Positions 23,751-32,611 are shown, counted from the first letter of the stretch. The stretch: DNA of 64,000 nucleotides from Sporolituus thermophilus DSM 23256 (GCF_900102435.1 NZ_FNBU01000002.1:62001-126000); one strand, 5' to 3'. Numbers and translations are program-made. The notes: generated by a model from the sequence alone, not told the origin.

Positions 23751-24835
23751 CCTAAAGCGCCTCCTATCTTGCGTGCGTTATTGTCCAGCCCCAGCATTTC
23801 GCCTTTCAGCGTAAGAATTACCGTTCCCACTGTTAATTCGCCGAAAACGTATCGCTGGGCGCGGGTACTTGCCCGTTCGGCGAGTACCCGATACACGGAC
23901 GTAAACCCGCCGTTTTCAATGATGCTAACAGCCGCTTCGGCCGTATTACAGGCGAGAATTTCCCTAACCACCGCAGCCGACGCCTCTTCTGCCGCCAAAT
24001 AGGCGGCAATGGTTTCCAGCCGCCCATCGGCTACCCGGTTATGGGTATGAAAGATACCGGCCGCCACTTTGACGATCTTGCCGAGATGACCCATGAGCAA
24101 AACCTGTCTTAAGCCATGACTCACCGCGCTTTCCAGCATGTGACCGATAAAGTTGCTGGTCTGTACTACCGCATCACCCGGAAGACTATAACGTTTAACG
24201 GCATAATCCTGCCCCATCTTGCCGGGAACGAAAACAATACTGTCATAGCCTAACGCCTTTACTACGCTAATTTGGGGCGTAAGCGAATTTTTGAAAGCCT
24301 CTTCGGACATTGGTTTAACAATACCGGTTGTGCCAATGATCGACAGGCCGCCCATAATCCCTAGATAGGGATTAAGCGTCCTGGCGGCTAATTGCTCGCC
24401 GCCAGGAACAGAGATAGTGACAACCGCGCCGCACTCGGGCAATACCTCCCGCACCGCCCGGATAATCATGGCGCGCGGTCCCGGATTAATCGCCGGCTGC
24501 CCTACCGGTACGGCCAAACCTGGTTTAGTTACTATTCCTACCCCTTCACCGGCCTGGAGGACAATCTCCGGTAAAGAAGGGGCAATTTTAACACTGGCCC
24601 GAATTATCGCTCCATTCGTAATATCCGGATCATCGCCGGCATCTTTTACTATCGCGGCCCTTCCCCCGTCGTCGGCGGCCGCCGCCTCCGCCACCGGCAC
24701 CGTAATAACCCGGCCTTGCGGCGATATTACCTCGACCTTCGCCGGAAACATGCCGCGCCAGGCTAATACGGCCGCTTTGGCCGCCGCTGCCGCACAGGCC
24801 CCTGTCGTAATGCCGGAACGTAATTGTTGCGCCAA
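23735..24835 (-). CDS. cbiD: Cobalt-precorrin-5B C1-methyltransferase CbiD
   Basis: A 366-residue CbiD, the C1-methyltransferase specific to the anaerobic pathway. It begins LRSGITTGACAAAAAKAAV, with NPGPRAMIIRAV, GTTGIVKPMSEEAF and LMGHLGKIVKVAAGIFHTHN. Start is TTG at 24835 because AGGAGG lies 8 bases upstream; a longer frame to 24874 would run through the terminator hairpin. It is the first gene behind the cobalamin riboswitch, and its ribosome site is in the 3' arm of the terminator. Confidence 0.94.
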   Translation of the reverse strand: MAQQLRSGITTGACAAAAAKAAVLAWRGMFPAKVEVISPQGRVITVPVAEAAAADDGGRAAIVKDAGDDPDITNGAIIRASVKIAPSLPEIVLQAGEGVGIVTKPGLAVPVGQPAINPGPRAMIIRAVREVLPECGAVVTISVPGGEQLAARTLNPYLGIMGGLSIIGTTGIVKPMSEEAFKNSLTPQISVVKALGYDSIVFVPGKMGQDYAVKRYSLPGDAVVQTSNFIGHMLESAVSHGLRQVLLMGHLGKIVKVAAGIFHTHNRVADGRLETIAAYLAAEEASAAVVREILACNTAEAAVSIIENGGFTSVYRVLAERASTRAQRYVFGELTVGTVILTLKGEMLGLDNNARKIGGALGWNIK

Positions 24836-24836
24836 T

Positions 24837-24861
24837 AAAAAAACCTCCTGCAGGCAGGAGG
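24837..24861 (-). terminator. Riboswitch terminator whose 3' arm contains the cbiD ribosome binding site
   Basis: Minus strand: CCTCCTG (24861-24855), loop CCTG, CAGGAGG (24850-24844), then seven T. Stem of 7-8 bp. AGGAGG in the 3' arm is also the Shine-Dalgarno for the TTG at 24835, so hairpin formation would block both elongation and initiation. Confidence 0.85.
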
Positions 24862-24895
24862 TAACTATAAACAAACAGATATGCTTATATTACCC

Positions 24896-24945
24896 ACCTG
24901 CCTATCTTCCGTAGGTCATAACGGTGTGTGTTAGAATAGGCAGGT
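24896..24945 (-). other. 10-bp switching inverted repeat in the riboswitch expression platform
   Basis: Minus strand: ACCTGCCTAT (24945-24936), the 3' side of the riboswitch P1 region, is perfectly complementary to ATAGGCAGGT (24905-24896). The latter segment, read on to GGGTAA, can also pair with TTACCTCCTGCC at the 5' arm of the terminator (8 of 9 pairs, then a bulge and 3 more). It can therefore have two alternative partners. Confidence 0.6.
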
Positions 24946-25084
24946 CTCCTGACTCTGGTTCATTGCTAGCCGCACCTTCCCAGATTGCTCCAGTGGCATA
25001 ACGCAGCCAGACTCCCCATTACAGTGGCGGGACCGTGCCGGTTTTTCACCGGACTTCCCTATTAAGCCGCAAGGCACCTATTCC
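24934..25084 (-). promoter_or_regulatory. Cobalamin riboswitch (AdoCbl class)
   Basis: Minus strand: GAATAGGTGCC at the 5' side of P1, TTAATAGGGAAG, GGTGAAAAACCGGCACGGTC, the B12-box core CCCGCCACTGTAA, and the closing GAGTCAGGAGACCTGCC. Order and spacing match the cobalamin riboswitch. It precedes the cbi/cob operon, so intracellular cobamide presumably controls the operon through the terminator at 24837-24861. Confidence 0.97.
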
Positions 25085-25344
25085 CTTGTCATATGAAATT
25101 GGTAATATTGCCATTATTATGCTCTTATATTCCACCCTTATAACCTTATTCCTTCTTATATGGCACGGAACCCGAAATTTAAATTTTCAGTCCACCAAAA
25201 AAACCTTGGTAAAATTATGTGAAATCACTGAATATTTTAATGGTTTTTTATCTTTTTTACTCGCTGCTGCAAGGAATTAGTCTCTGCTCTTTCGAATAAA
25301 TAAAGGCAATTTTGTATCCTTTCACAAGACAAGGGAGTGAACAG

Positions 25345-25959
25345 ATGAAAAGGGTATGTACTAACTGGAACCAAGCTTTCCCAAAAGGCCGTATGGGATT
25401 AGAATTCTTTCCTGAATTTGAAATGCGGGCCAAGAATGCCGCGGCAGAAGTAATCCGGGTAAAAACGCTGGCTGAAGCGAAAAACGCTATTGTTAATCTT
25501 ATTAAACACTCAGGTGCTAAAAAAGTAGTGGCCGTCGAATGTCCACTCCAGCGGGCGGCCAATATCCATCAAGCCATCCAAGAATTAGGAACAGAGCTGC
25601 ACTCTACTCCCGCTGACATTGCCGCTAATGCCGCGACAGCCGATATTGGCATCTCGGGCGTAGAGTTTGGCGTTGCCGAAACAGGCAGCGTCTGCCTGGA
25701 CGCTTACTCGATCGAAAGCCGTCTCGTTTCCACCCTGCCTCCGATCCATGTTGTGTTTATGAATAGCAATAATATAGTGCCGGATATTGCCGCTGCCTTT
25801 GAAATTTTTTCCCAAGTTTTTGAGCGAGGTTATATTAGCTTAATTACTGGCCCCAGCCGTACCGCCGACATTGAACGCGTACTGACCATTGGAGTTCACG
25901 GCCCGAGCCGGTTTGTCATTATTGCCGTCGACGAAGAAATTACCGGAGGTGAATCATAA
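25345..25959 (+). CDS. lutC: LUD-domain lactate utilization protein LutC-like
   Basis: A 204-residue LUD (DUF162) protein with VVAVECPLQRAANIH, DIGISGVEFGVAETGSV and ITGPSRTADIERVLTIGVHG, the last being the conserved signature of LutC. Together with the downstream gene it should form the iron-sulfur L-lactate dehydrogenase. Start ATG at 25345 is preceded by AGGGAGTG; the longer frame from 25312 lacks a site. It overlaps the next gene by TAATG. It is divergent from the cobalamin operon. Confidence 0.9.
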   Translation: MKRVCTNWNQAFPKGRMGLEFFPEFEMRAKNAAAEVIRVKTLAEAKNAIVNLIKHSGAKKVVAVECPLQRAANIHQAIQELGTELHSTPADIAANAATADIGISGVEFGVAETGSVCLDAYSIESRLVSTLPPIHVVFMNSNNIVPDIAAAFEIFSQVFERGYISLITGPSRTADIERVLTIGVHGPSRFVIIAVDEEITGGES

Positions 25960-28127
25960 TGCAAAAGAGCGACCGCAATATCCGCAAAGAAATCCACGAA
26001 AAACTGCAGGATGAGGTACTGCGCGGCGCCCTGGGACGGTTTGCCGAGGCCTATCCTACGGCCCGGGCCAAAGCTTATGAGAATGTGGAAGATTTTGAAG
26101 CGCTAAGGGAAAGCATACGGCAAATTAAACAACAGACGGTAGCCCAGATTGAAGCGGTGGCTGACCGCTTTGCGGCCGAGGCGACCAAACGGGGGGCCAA
26201 AGTTTTTCGGGCCAAAGATGGCGCCTCCCTGAAAGAGTATCTTTTAAATCTGTGCCGGGAAAAAGGGGTTAAGCGGATTGTTAAATCTAAATCCATGGCC
26301 TCGGAAGAAATTCACCTTAACCACGACCTTGAAGCCGCCGGCATTCATGTTCGCGAAACCGACCTGGGGGAGTGGATTATTGCCCTGGCCGGACACAAAC
26401 CATCCCACATGGTAATGCCGGCCATTCACCTTAACCGCCAGCAAGTGGCCGAATACTTTTCCAAAGAACTTAAGCAAGATATTCCCGATGACATACCCTT
26501 TATGGTTCAGGCGGCACGGCAGACGCTCCGCGAGGAATTTCTGCAGGCCGATATGGGCATTTCGGGAGCTAACTTTGGCATCGCCGAAAATGGCGCCATT
26601 GGCCTTGTCACCAACGAAGGCAATGCCCGTCTCGTTACCAGTCTGCCCCGGATCCATGTCGTCATTATTGGCTACGAAAAACTCATTCCAACAATAAAAG
26701 ATGCGGTGCCAATCCTCCGCACCCTGCCGCGTAACGCCACCGCTCAATTAATGACCAGTTATATGAGCATGATAGCCGGCCCTACGCCGATCATGGTAAA
26801 CAAGGACGGCAAATGGGTAGAAGAAGAAAAGGAACTTCACATTATTCTGTTTGATAACGGTCGACTGCAAATTGCCAAAGATGAACGGTTTAAGGAAGTT
26901 TACCAATGCGTCCGCTGCGCTTCCTGTCTCAACGTCTGCCCGGTGTATACGCTTGTCGGCGGCCACGTGTACGGCCACATCTATGCCGGCGGTATCGGCG
27001 CCATCCTTACGGCTTTTCTTAACAGCATGGGCGATTTTGAGAAAATTAACGAACTGTGCATTGGCTGCCGGAAATGCACTACCATCTGTCCCGGTAAAAT
27101 TAATATTCCCGATTTGATTGAAGAACTGCGGGCCCGAGCAGTAAAAGAACATGGTCTTCCCCTGGCCGTTCGCACTCTGTTTGAAAAAGTTCTCGCCAAC
27201 CGTAAAGTTTTCCACACCCTGCTTCGCCTTGGCGCCATCGGGCAAAAACCGGTAAAGTCGGGTAATTTTATCCGTCATCTACCCTTGTTCCTGACGGGAT
27301 TGACGAAAGACCGTAGCCTGCCGGCCATTGCCGATGTACCGCTCCGCGACCGCATTGCCAAAATTACCAAAAAAATTGAGCGGCCTACAAAACGGGTGGC
27401 CTTCTTCAGCGGCTGCAGCCTGGACTTTGTTTACCCTGAGACCGGTGAATCGGTTTACAAGGTATTACAAGATCTCAATATGGAAGTCATCTTCCCGCAA
27501 GAGCAAAGTTGCTGCGGTAAACCCGTATTAGGAATGGGCGACCAAGAAACAACAAAGCGCATGGCCAAGAAAAACATTGAAGTATTTGAAGCGGTAACTG
27601 CCGATGTAATCCTCGCTGCCTGCCCGACCTGTACGGAAACTTGGCATGACGCCTATGTTAGTCTGCTAGCCGATGAACCGGAGTGGAAAGAACGGGCCGA
27701 AAAACTAGCGGCCAAGTTCCGGGAATTTACCAGTTTTGTCGCCGAAGAATATGAAAAAGCCGGGCGCCTTGTCCCCGCCGCCGGTGGCGCCAAAGTTACC
27801 TACCATGACTCTTGTCATATGAAACGGGGCTTAGGCATTTATGAACAACCCCGCAAACTAATCGAGGCAGCCGGCCATGAACTTGTGGAGATGAAAGATT
27901 GCGATAAATGTTGCGGTATGGCGGGCGCTTTCGGCGTAAAGCACGCCGAACTGTCCATGCCGATACTGAAACAAAAATTAGACAATATTAAGGATACCGG
28001 CGCCTCAATCGTAGCCGTAGCTTGTCCCGCCTGCATGATGCAGATAAAAGGCGGACTCGATAAACAAGCTTCCCCCATCCAAATTAAGCACGTTGCTGAC
28101 ATCTTAGCTGAAAATATCCAAGATTAA
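25959..28127 (+). CDS. Fused LutB-LutA: LUD domain, two 4Fe-4S sites and two CCG domains
   Basis: A 722-residue cytoplasmic or membrane-associated oxidoreductase. Residues about 60-310 are a LUD domain (DMGISGANFGIAENGAIGLV, MIAGPTP). Ferredoxin motifs follow: CVRCASCLNVCP from residue 317 and CIGCRKCTTICP from 367. The C-terminal part from about 480 carries two cysteine-rich CCG domains (FFSGCSLDFVYP, EQSCCGKP; YHDSCHMKRGLG, CDKCCGMAGAFG). In Bacillus these functions are split into LutB and LutA; here one chain carries both. With LutC upstream it likely oxidises lactate to pyruvate. D- or L-specificity is not visible. Confidence 0.9.
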   Translation: MQKSDRNIRKEIHEKLQDEVLRGALGRFAEAYPTARAKAYENVEDFEALRESIRQIKQQTVAQIEAVADRFAAEATKRGAKVFRAKDGASLKEYLLNLCREKGVKRIVKSKSMASEEIHLNHDLEAAGIHVRETDLGEWIIALAGHKPSHMVMPAIHLNRQQVAEYFSKELKQDIPDDIPFMVQAARQTLREEFLQADMGISGANFGIAENGAIGLVTNEGNARLVTSLPRIHVVIIGYEKLIPTIKDAVPILRTLPRNATAQLMTSYMSMIAGPTPIMVNKDGKWVEEEKELHIILFDNGRLQIAKDERFKEVYQCVRCASCLNVCPVYTLVGGHVYGHIYAGGIGAILTAFLNSMGDFEKINELCIGCRKCTTICPGKINIPDLIEELRARAVKEHGLPLAVRTLFEKVLANRKVFHTLLRLGAIGQKPVKSGNFIRHLPLFLTGLTKDRSLPAIADVPLRDRIAKITKKIERPTKRVAFFSGCSLDFVYPETGESVYKVLQDLNMEVIFPQEQSCCGKPVLGMGDQETTKRMAKKNIEVFEAVTADVILAACPTCTETWHDAYVSLLADEPEWKERAEKLAAKFREFTSFVAEEYEKAGRLVPAAGGAKVTYHDSCHMKRGLGIYEQPRKLIEAAGHELVEMKDCDKCCGMAGAFGVKHAELSMPILKQKLDNIKDTGASIVAVACPACMMQIKGGLDKQASPIQIKHVADILAENIQD

Positions 28128-28139
28128 TTAATTGCCTTG

Positions 28140-28173
28140 AAAAAAGTCTCCGCTTTCCGCGGAGACTTTTTTC
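28140..28173. terminator. Bidirectional terminator between the lut and TRAP operons
   Basis: Stem GTCTCCGC / GCGGAGAC with a 5-base loop, extended by A-tract and T-tract pairing on both sides, between two convergent transcription units. Confidence 0.92.
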
Positions 28174-28180
28174 GTTAGGT

Positions 28181-30157
28181 TTATGCACTTGCCGAAAATT
28201 CCCGTTTATTTGCCTTGCTTTTGCGCCACTGCAAAAACAGCCCCGACGCCAGCATGACAAAACCGATGATATCGGTCGTCGAACCGGGATCAATCAGCAT
28301 AAGCCCGCCAATGAGAAACCAAATACGCTCTATAACGTTCATATTGGCCATAAAATAGCCAATCATAGCTGCACCGACACCAATCATACCGATGCTGGCG
28401 GTAAGAAAATTCAGGGCTACACCAGCAATCGTGGACTTGATTAACAATAGTTGCGGCGAGTAAACAAATACGTAGGGAATGATAAAGGCAGCAATGGCCA
28501 GTTTGGTCGCAATGACCCCCGTGCGGAACGGATTGGAGCGGGCAATACCGGAACCAGCATAAGCCGCTAGCGCTACCGGCGGGGTAATATCGGCTACAAT
28601 GCCAAAGTAAAAGACAAACATATGCGCCGCTAATAGCGGTACACCCAATGCGACGAGAGCAGGCGCCGCAATTGTCGAGGTAATTACGTAGTTAGCCGTG
28701 GTCGGTGCCCCCATCCCGAGGATCAACGACGCAATCATCGTAAACACCATCGTCAGAAGCAGACTGCCTCCGGCTAAAGCTACCAGGCCATTGGCTAACT
28801 TAAGGCCGACTCCTGTCAAGGTTACAGTACCCACAATAATGCCGGCCGTCGCGCAGGCAATGGCGACCCCTAAAGCACTGCGCGCGCCTGCTTCTAAGGC
28901 ATTAAGAAAATCGGTGAAGTTAATACGCGTTTCAGACTTAAGCATCCCGACAATAATAGAAAGCGCGATAGCGGCGAGGGCGGCCCGCGCCGGAGTATAG
29001 CCACTCATAAGGAAGTAGACAATCCCGAAGAGCGGAATGATCAAATGGCCCCGTTCGCGCATGACCGTCCATACCCGCGGCAATTCAGAGCGGTCAATTC
29101 CCTTAAGGCCTAGCCGTTTAGCCTCAAAATGTACTTCTATCCAGATACCCAAGAAGTATAAACAGGCTGGTATAAACGCCGCCTTGGCTATCTCGATGTA
29201 AGGGATGCCGGTGAATTCTGCCATTAAAAAGGCAGCGGCCCCCATAACCGGCGGCATAATTTGTCCGCCGGTAGAGGCGGCGGCTTCTACGGCGCCGGCA
29301 AATTCAGGGCGATAACCCAGTTTTTTCATCATGGGAATAGTGAAAGTGCCGCAAGTGACGCAGTTTGCGACAGAGCTGCCAGTAATCATGCCGTGTAGCC
29401 CGCTGGTAAGAACAGCCACTTTCGCCGGTCCGCCAGACGCCCATCCGGCCAGGGCATTGGCAATGTCAACAAAAAACTTGCCGATGCCGGTTTTTTCAAG
29501 AAAAGCGCCAAAAAGCAGGAACAGGAAAATGAAGGTTGCTGATACACCGAGCGGAATACCCAGAATACCTTCGGTTGTAAAGTACATATGGGTAACAATG
29601 CGTTCGATAGAATAACCCCGGTGAGACAAAAATCCTGGCAGGTAGTCGCCGACATAAGCGTAAATTAGAAAAGAACTGGCAATTACAACAATAGGAAGAC
29701 CGACAACACGGCGAGCTGCTTCTAAAGTAAACAGCACGCCTAGGCTGCCGACAATTAAATCAGCCTGACTATAATTGCCGGCCGCCGTCATCAGCCGCTC
29801 ATAATTGAAGGTAATATACATACCTACGGCGCCGGCGACGACGGCAGTAATATAGTCGATGATCCCTACCTTATTAGACGATGTCTTACGGGCCGGATAA
29901 AGAAGAAAGACCAGAACAAAAGCGAATGCCAGGTGAATGGAGCGCTGAAGTTGCGCCGCCAGCATACCAAAAATGCCGGTGTACAAGTGAAAGCAAGAGA
30001 ACGCGACAGCCAGCCAAAAGACCAGTTTGCGCGGAATACCTTCCAATTTGCGATAAGTAGACTCCTTATCCACTTTTTTTAAGAGTTCTTCCACCTCGAC
30101 GGCCGACACTTCCGGCTCCGGCGGACCAGCATGTTTTTTGACTTCATGGTCAGTCAT
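28181..30157 (-). CDS. TRAP transporter fused permease (DctQ-DctM type) of a TAXI system
   Basis: A 658-residue membrane protein with a hydrophilic N-terminal 40 residues, then about 16 hydrophobic spans. The first four spans are DctQ-like and the rest DctM-like, shown by LHGMITGSSVANCVTCGTFT, AAASTGGQIMPPVMGAAAF, MGAPTTANYVITST and ADITPPVALAAYAGSGI. It is the symporter of a TAXI-type TRAP system, with the binding protein encoded upstream (30704-31669). The substrate is unknown; TAXI systems are typically linked to small carboxylates. It overlaps the DUF1850 gene by 8 bases. Confidence 0.94.
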   Translation of the reverse strand: MTDHEVKKHAGPPEPEVSAVEVEELLKKVDKESTYRKLEGIPRKLVFWLAVAFSCFHLYTGIFGMLAAQLQRSIHLAFAFVLVFLLYPARKTSSNKVGIIDYITAVVAGAVGMYITFNYERLMTAAGNYSQADLIVGSLGVLFTLEAARRVVGLPIVVIASSFLIYAYVGDYLPGFLSHRGYSIERIVTHMYFTTEGILGIPLGVSATFIFLFLLFGAFLEKTGIGKFFVDIANALAGWASGGPAKVAVLTSGLHGMITGSSVANCVTCGTFTIPMMKKLGYRPEFAGAVEAAASTGGQIMPPVMGAAAFLMAEFTGIPYIEIAKAAFIPACLYFLGIWIEVHFEAKRLGLKGIDRSELPRVWTVMRERGHLIIPLFGIVYFLMSGYTPARAALAAIALSIIVGMLKSETRINFTDFLNALEAGARSALGVAIACATAGIIVGTVTLTGVGLKLANGLVALAGGSLLLTMVFTMIASLILGMGAPTTANYVITSTIAAPALVALGVPLLAAHMFVFYFGIVADITPPVALAAYAGSGIARSNPFRTGVIATKLAIAAFIIPYVFVYSPQLLLIKSTIAGVALNFLTASIGMIGVGAAMIGYFMANMNVIERIWFLIGGLMLIDPGSTTDIIGFVMLASGLFLQWRKSKANKREFSASA

Positions 30158-30665
30158 AAAGACACCTGCCTTTCCACATTTGTAAATACGAAACCTTCAT
30201 TACTTTGAATTGTAAAGGCTCACCAGGCTGCACCAAACTGGAAAGTAAAATGCGCTTATTTTGGATATGAAGGGCATGTTGCGATACAGTGCCGACGAAT
30301 AATTTGATTTCAGGCAAGGTGTAATTAACTCCCGACAGTTCCAACATTCCGTCATGATTAATGGTGAGTGTCTTGCCGTCTACGGCCGTTTCCGGCATTC
30401 CGGCGCCAAAGGCATCATAACGCGATTTAACTATTGTCAGAGACTGGCCGTTAACGCGAATGTGGTCATAAACGGGACGCTTATTCACCGAATGGACGAA
30501 GGAAATAACAAACTCCTCCCCGTCATGAACAGGAATATACATGACCGGTCTGGAAGCTTTAACATCAGTAATAACTAACGCGGGAAACAAAGGCCAAACC
30601 GCCGCTGCAACCAGGATACAGCCGAATAGAAATGCCCATTTTTGTACGGCACGCACAAGTAGCAA
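30150..30665 (-). CDS. DUF1850 protein of the TAXI-TRAP operon
   Basis: A 171-residue protein with one N-terminal membrane anchor (WAFLFGCILVAAAVWPLFPA) and an exported beta-rich part containing FVISFVHSVNKRPVYDHIRV, typical of DUF1850. These proteins occur between TAXI binding protein and fused permease genes, and their role is unknown. The start is one of several closely spaced TTG/GTG codons; TTG at 30665 is used, with no strong site. A 10-bp hairpin lies just upstream. Confidence 0.82.
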   Translation of the reverse strand: MLLVRAVQKWAFLFGCILVAAAVWPLFPALVITDVKASRPVMYIPVHDGEEFVISFVHSVNKRPVYDHIRVNGQSLTIVKSRYDAFGAGMPETAVDGKTLTINHDGMLELSGVNYTLPEIKLFVGTVSQHALHIQNKRILLSSLVQPGEPLQFKVMKVSYLQMWKGRCLYD

Positions 30666-30669
30666 GCAG

Positions 30670-30694
30670 GACCGGGCAGAAACCCTGCCCGGTC
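30670..30694 (-). repeat. Intercistronic hairpin between TAXI binding protein and DUF1850 genes
   Basis: A perfect 10-bp GC-rich stem (GACCGGGCAG / CTGCCCGGTC) with a 5-base loop and no T tract, 10 bases after the binding-protein stop. It is placed to stabilise the upstream mRNA so that the binding protein is made in excess over the permease. Confidence 0.7.
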
Positions 30695-30703
30695 GCCCTC
30701 CGA

Positions 30704-31669
30704 TTACTTAATTATACCCTTTTCTTTGTAATACTTGGCCGCACCGGGATGAAGCGGAATAGACATACCTTTCACGGCTTTTTCCAGGCTAAGTTCCTTT
30801 CCTTTGGCATGAGCCTTTGCCAAGTCGGCTTGGTTTTCAAACAGCGCCTTGGTAATGTTATACACGATGTCCTCTTTTACATCGGGATTGACAATAAGGG
30901 TAGCTTGAACGGCTACGGTTTTAACCGGCTCGGTTTGGCCCTTGTAGGTGTTGGCCGGAATAGTGACCGCAGTCAGGAACGGATACTTCTGTACCAATTT
31001 AGCGATCATGTCGTCCGGAATAGACACAAGTTTGATGCTGTGCTGGCTGGCAATTTCCTGAACAGCCGAGTTGGGAATGCCGGCCGTGAAGATAAAGCCA
31101 TCGATTTGTTTATCTTTAAACCGGTCGGCACATTCGGCGAAGGACAGATAATGCGGGTTCATGACCTTATAGTCGAGCCCATAAACGTCCAGCAATTGGC
31201 GGGTATTTGCTTCCGTGCCGCTGCCAGGAGCGCCTACGCCAATTCTTTTGCCTTTGAAGTCGGCGATACTGTTAATGCCACTGTCAGCGCCTACGACAAC
31301 TTGAATGATTTCCGGATAGAGAACAGCAATACCGCGAATATTAGGAAGCTTTTCTTTGAAAGCCTCTTTTCCGTTGTAAGCATAGTCCATCATATCGTTT
31401 TGAACTATCGCTAGTTCAGCTTCTTTCTTATTAACCAACCGGAGGTTTTCAACAGAAGCTCCGGTAGATTGAGCCGTCACATTTACATTGGGAACTTTAG
31501 TGTTGAAAATTTGCGCCATTGCCCCGCCTAACGGATAGTACGTTCCGGCCGTACCGCCCGTAGCTAAAATCATTTGTGTAGTTTTCTTAGCAGTTTCTTG
31601 GCTACCGCAACCTGCCAGCATACCAATTACCAGGAGACAAATAACCGTAATTGCCAGTAGTTTTTTCAT
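30704..31669 (-). CDS. TAXI family TRAP transporter solute-binding lipoprotein
   Basis: A 321-residue exported protein. A basic start, hydrophobic stretch and lipobox (IGMLAGC) indicate lipid anchoring outside the inner membrane. The mature part shows ILATGGTAGTYYPLGGAMAQ, VTAQSTGASVENLRLV, AIVQNDMMDYAYNG and GAPGSGTEANTRQLLDVYG, the TAXI family signatures. It captures substrate for the fused permease. The ATG at 31669 follows GGGAGG; an upstream in-frame start would spoil the signal peptide. Confidence 0.93.
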   Translation of the reverse strand: MKKLLAITVICLLVIGMLAGCGSQETAKKTTQMILATGGTAGTYYPLGGAMAQIFNTKVPNVNVTAQSTGASVENLRLVNKKEAELAIVQNDMMDYAYNGKEAFKEKLPNIRGIAVLYPEIIQVVVGADSGINSIADFKGKRIGVGAPGSGTEANTRQLLDVYGLDYKVMNPHYLSFAECADRFKDKQIDGFIFTAGIPNSAVQEIASQHSIKLVSIPDDMIAKLVQKYPFLTAVTIPANTYKGQTEPVKTVAVQATLIVNPDVKEDIVYNITKALFENQADLAKAHAKGKELSLEKAVKGMSIPLHPGAAKYYKEKGIIK

Positions 31670-31884
31670 GATCTTCCTCCCAAAATAAGATTTCAAAAAT
31701 AACGCAAAGGGCTCTGCTTACCTTCTCTCCTCCCTTCCGCCCAAGGCAACCAAATATAATATTATGGTTTTTCGCTCTTTTAGCATTTTTTTCCTGCTAT
31801 TACAGATTATAGTTAATCAGAAAATTTAAATTTGTTAATAAAAATAACTTAATTGTGTTTTGAATACATATTTGAGCACACTAA

Positions 31885-31918
31885 AAAACCAAGGTACTTG
31901 ATAAAGTACCCTGGTTTT
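31885..31918 (-). terminator. Terminator of the small membrane protein gene
   Basis: Stem of about 15 positions (AAAACCAAGGTACTT / AAGTACCCTGGTTTT, one mismatch) with a 4-base loop, overlapping the stop codon of the gene at 31917-32102 and T-rich on the minus side. It also separates it from the TAXI operon promoter region. Confidence 0.75.
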
Positions 31919-32102
31919 AGGAAAACTGTCGTTTAAAAACATGAAACATGAGGGCTAGCCATACGACAATTCCGAGTAAGGTAACAACCGGACTGGACAT
32001 AAATCCGAAAAATAAGCTGATAATAACTGCAATTTTTATTACGCCTGCCAAACTTGCATTAATCTCCGGAAAAAGACGTGTCAGCCAAACAATGAACTCC
32101 AA
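31917..32102 (-). CDS. Small two-span membrane protein, unknown function
   Basis: A 61-residue protein starting MEFIVWLTRLFPEINASLAG, with two hydrophobic stretches (IKIAVIISLFFGFM and VVTLLGIVVWLALMFHV) and a basic end. No family recognised. Start is TTG at 32102, with GGAGGG and AGAGG upstream; a longer frame to 32168 crosses these sites. It stands alone with its own terminator. Confidence 0.55.
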   Translation of the reverse strand: MEFIVWLTRLFPEINASLAGVIKIAVIISLFFGFMSSPVVTLLGIVVWLALMFHVFKRQFS

Positions 32103-32195
32103 ATACCTCTTCCCTCCATAAATAGCATCGCATCGGTAGTATGGCCCAAAACGGCGGGAAATAAACAAGGCAGCGGAGCATTTAAAAGTATTTGT

Positions 32196-32224
32196 TTGGC
32201 CGCGCTGTTGACTGATGGTATAAT
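32196..32224 (+). promoter_or_regulatory. Promoter of the 116-residue unknown gene
   Basis: TTGGCC (32196-32201) and TATAAT (32219-32224) with a 17-base spacer; the gene starts 37 bases further on. Confidence 0.6.
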
Positions 32225-32260
32225 CTAAAATATATAAACAGCGAGAGGATGATTAATTAT

Positions 32261-32611
32261 ATGGAATTGCCTGGCAAAAAACTAACGTTGCAACTCGCCC
32301 GCACTCTCTGGTTGAATATGTACCGGGGCAAAGTAACCGATGCTGCCGGCGAATATTTGGCAACCATACGAATTATTGCCCATATACCCCTTGACCGTAA
32401 CGATGTTCCTACTGACGCTCCCGTTGTGAAACCGTACCTTACGGTATTGATTGAAGATGCGTCAATAACGCCCGCAACTTTGGTGGAATTCGAAAGTGAA
32501 CTGTCCGAACTCTTGCTTGCCAAATTTTGCAGCGAACAATTTTCCCCCGAGTTTTGCCAATTCTTCTACCCGAGCCCGGCCGAGATACTGTTTGCCTCTT
32601 GTCCGGCGTAA
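32261..32611 (+). CDS. Uncharacterised 116-residue protein
   Basis: A soluble, mildly acidic protein starting MELPGKKLTLQLARTLWLN, with alternating strands and helices and a C-terminal region with two cysteines (KFCSEQF, FCQFF). No family recognised. ATG at 32261 has GAGAGG 12 bases upstream; the ATG at 32249 lies directly on that site and is less likely. It has its own promoter and stands apart from both neighbours. Confidence 0.6.
   Translation: MELPGKKLTLQLARTLWLNMYRGKVTDAAGEYLATIRIIAHIPLDRNDVPTDAPVVKPYLTVLIEDASITPATLVEFESELSELLLAKFCSEQFSPEFCQFFYPSPAEILFASCPA

Noticed and set aside
30632-31414. 260-residue plus-strand ORF opposite the TAXI binding protein
   Set aside because: The opposite strand encodes a clear lipoprotein with signal peptide and family motifs; the ORF is a shadow.
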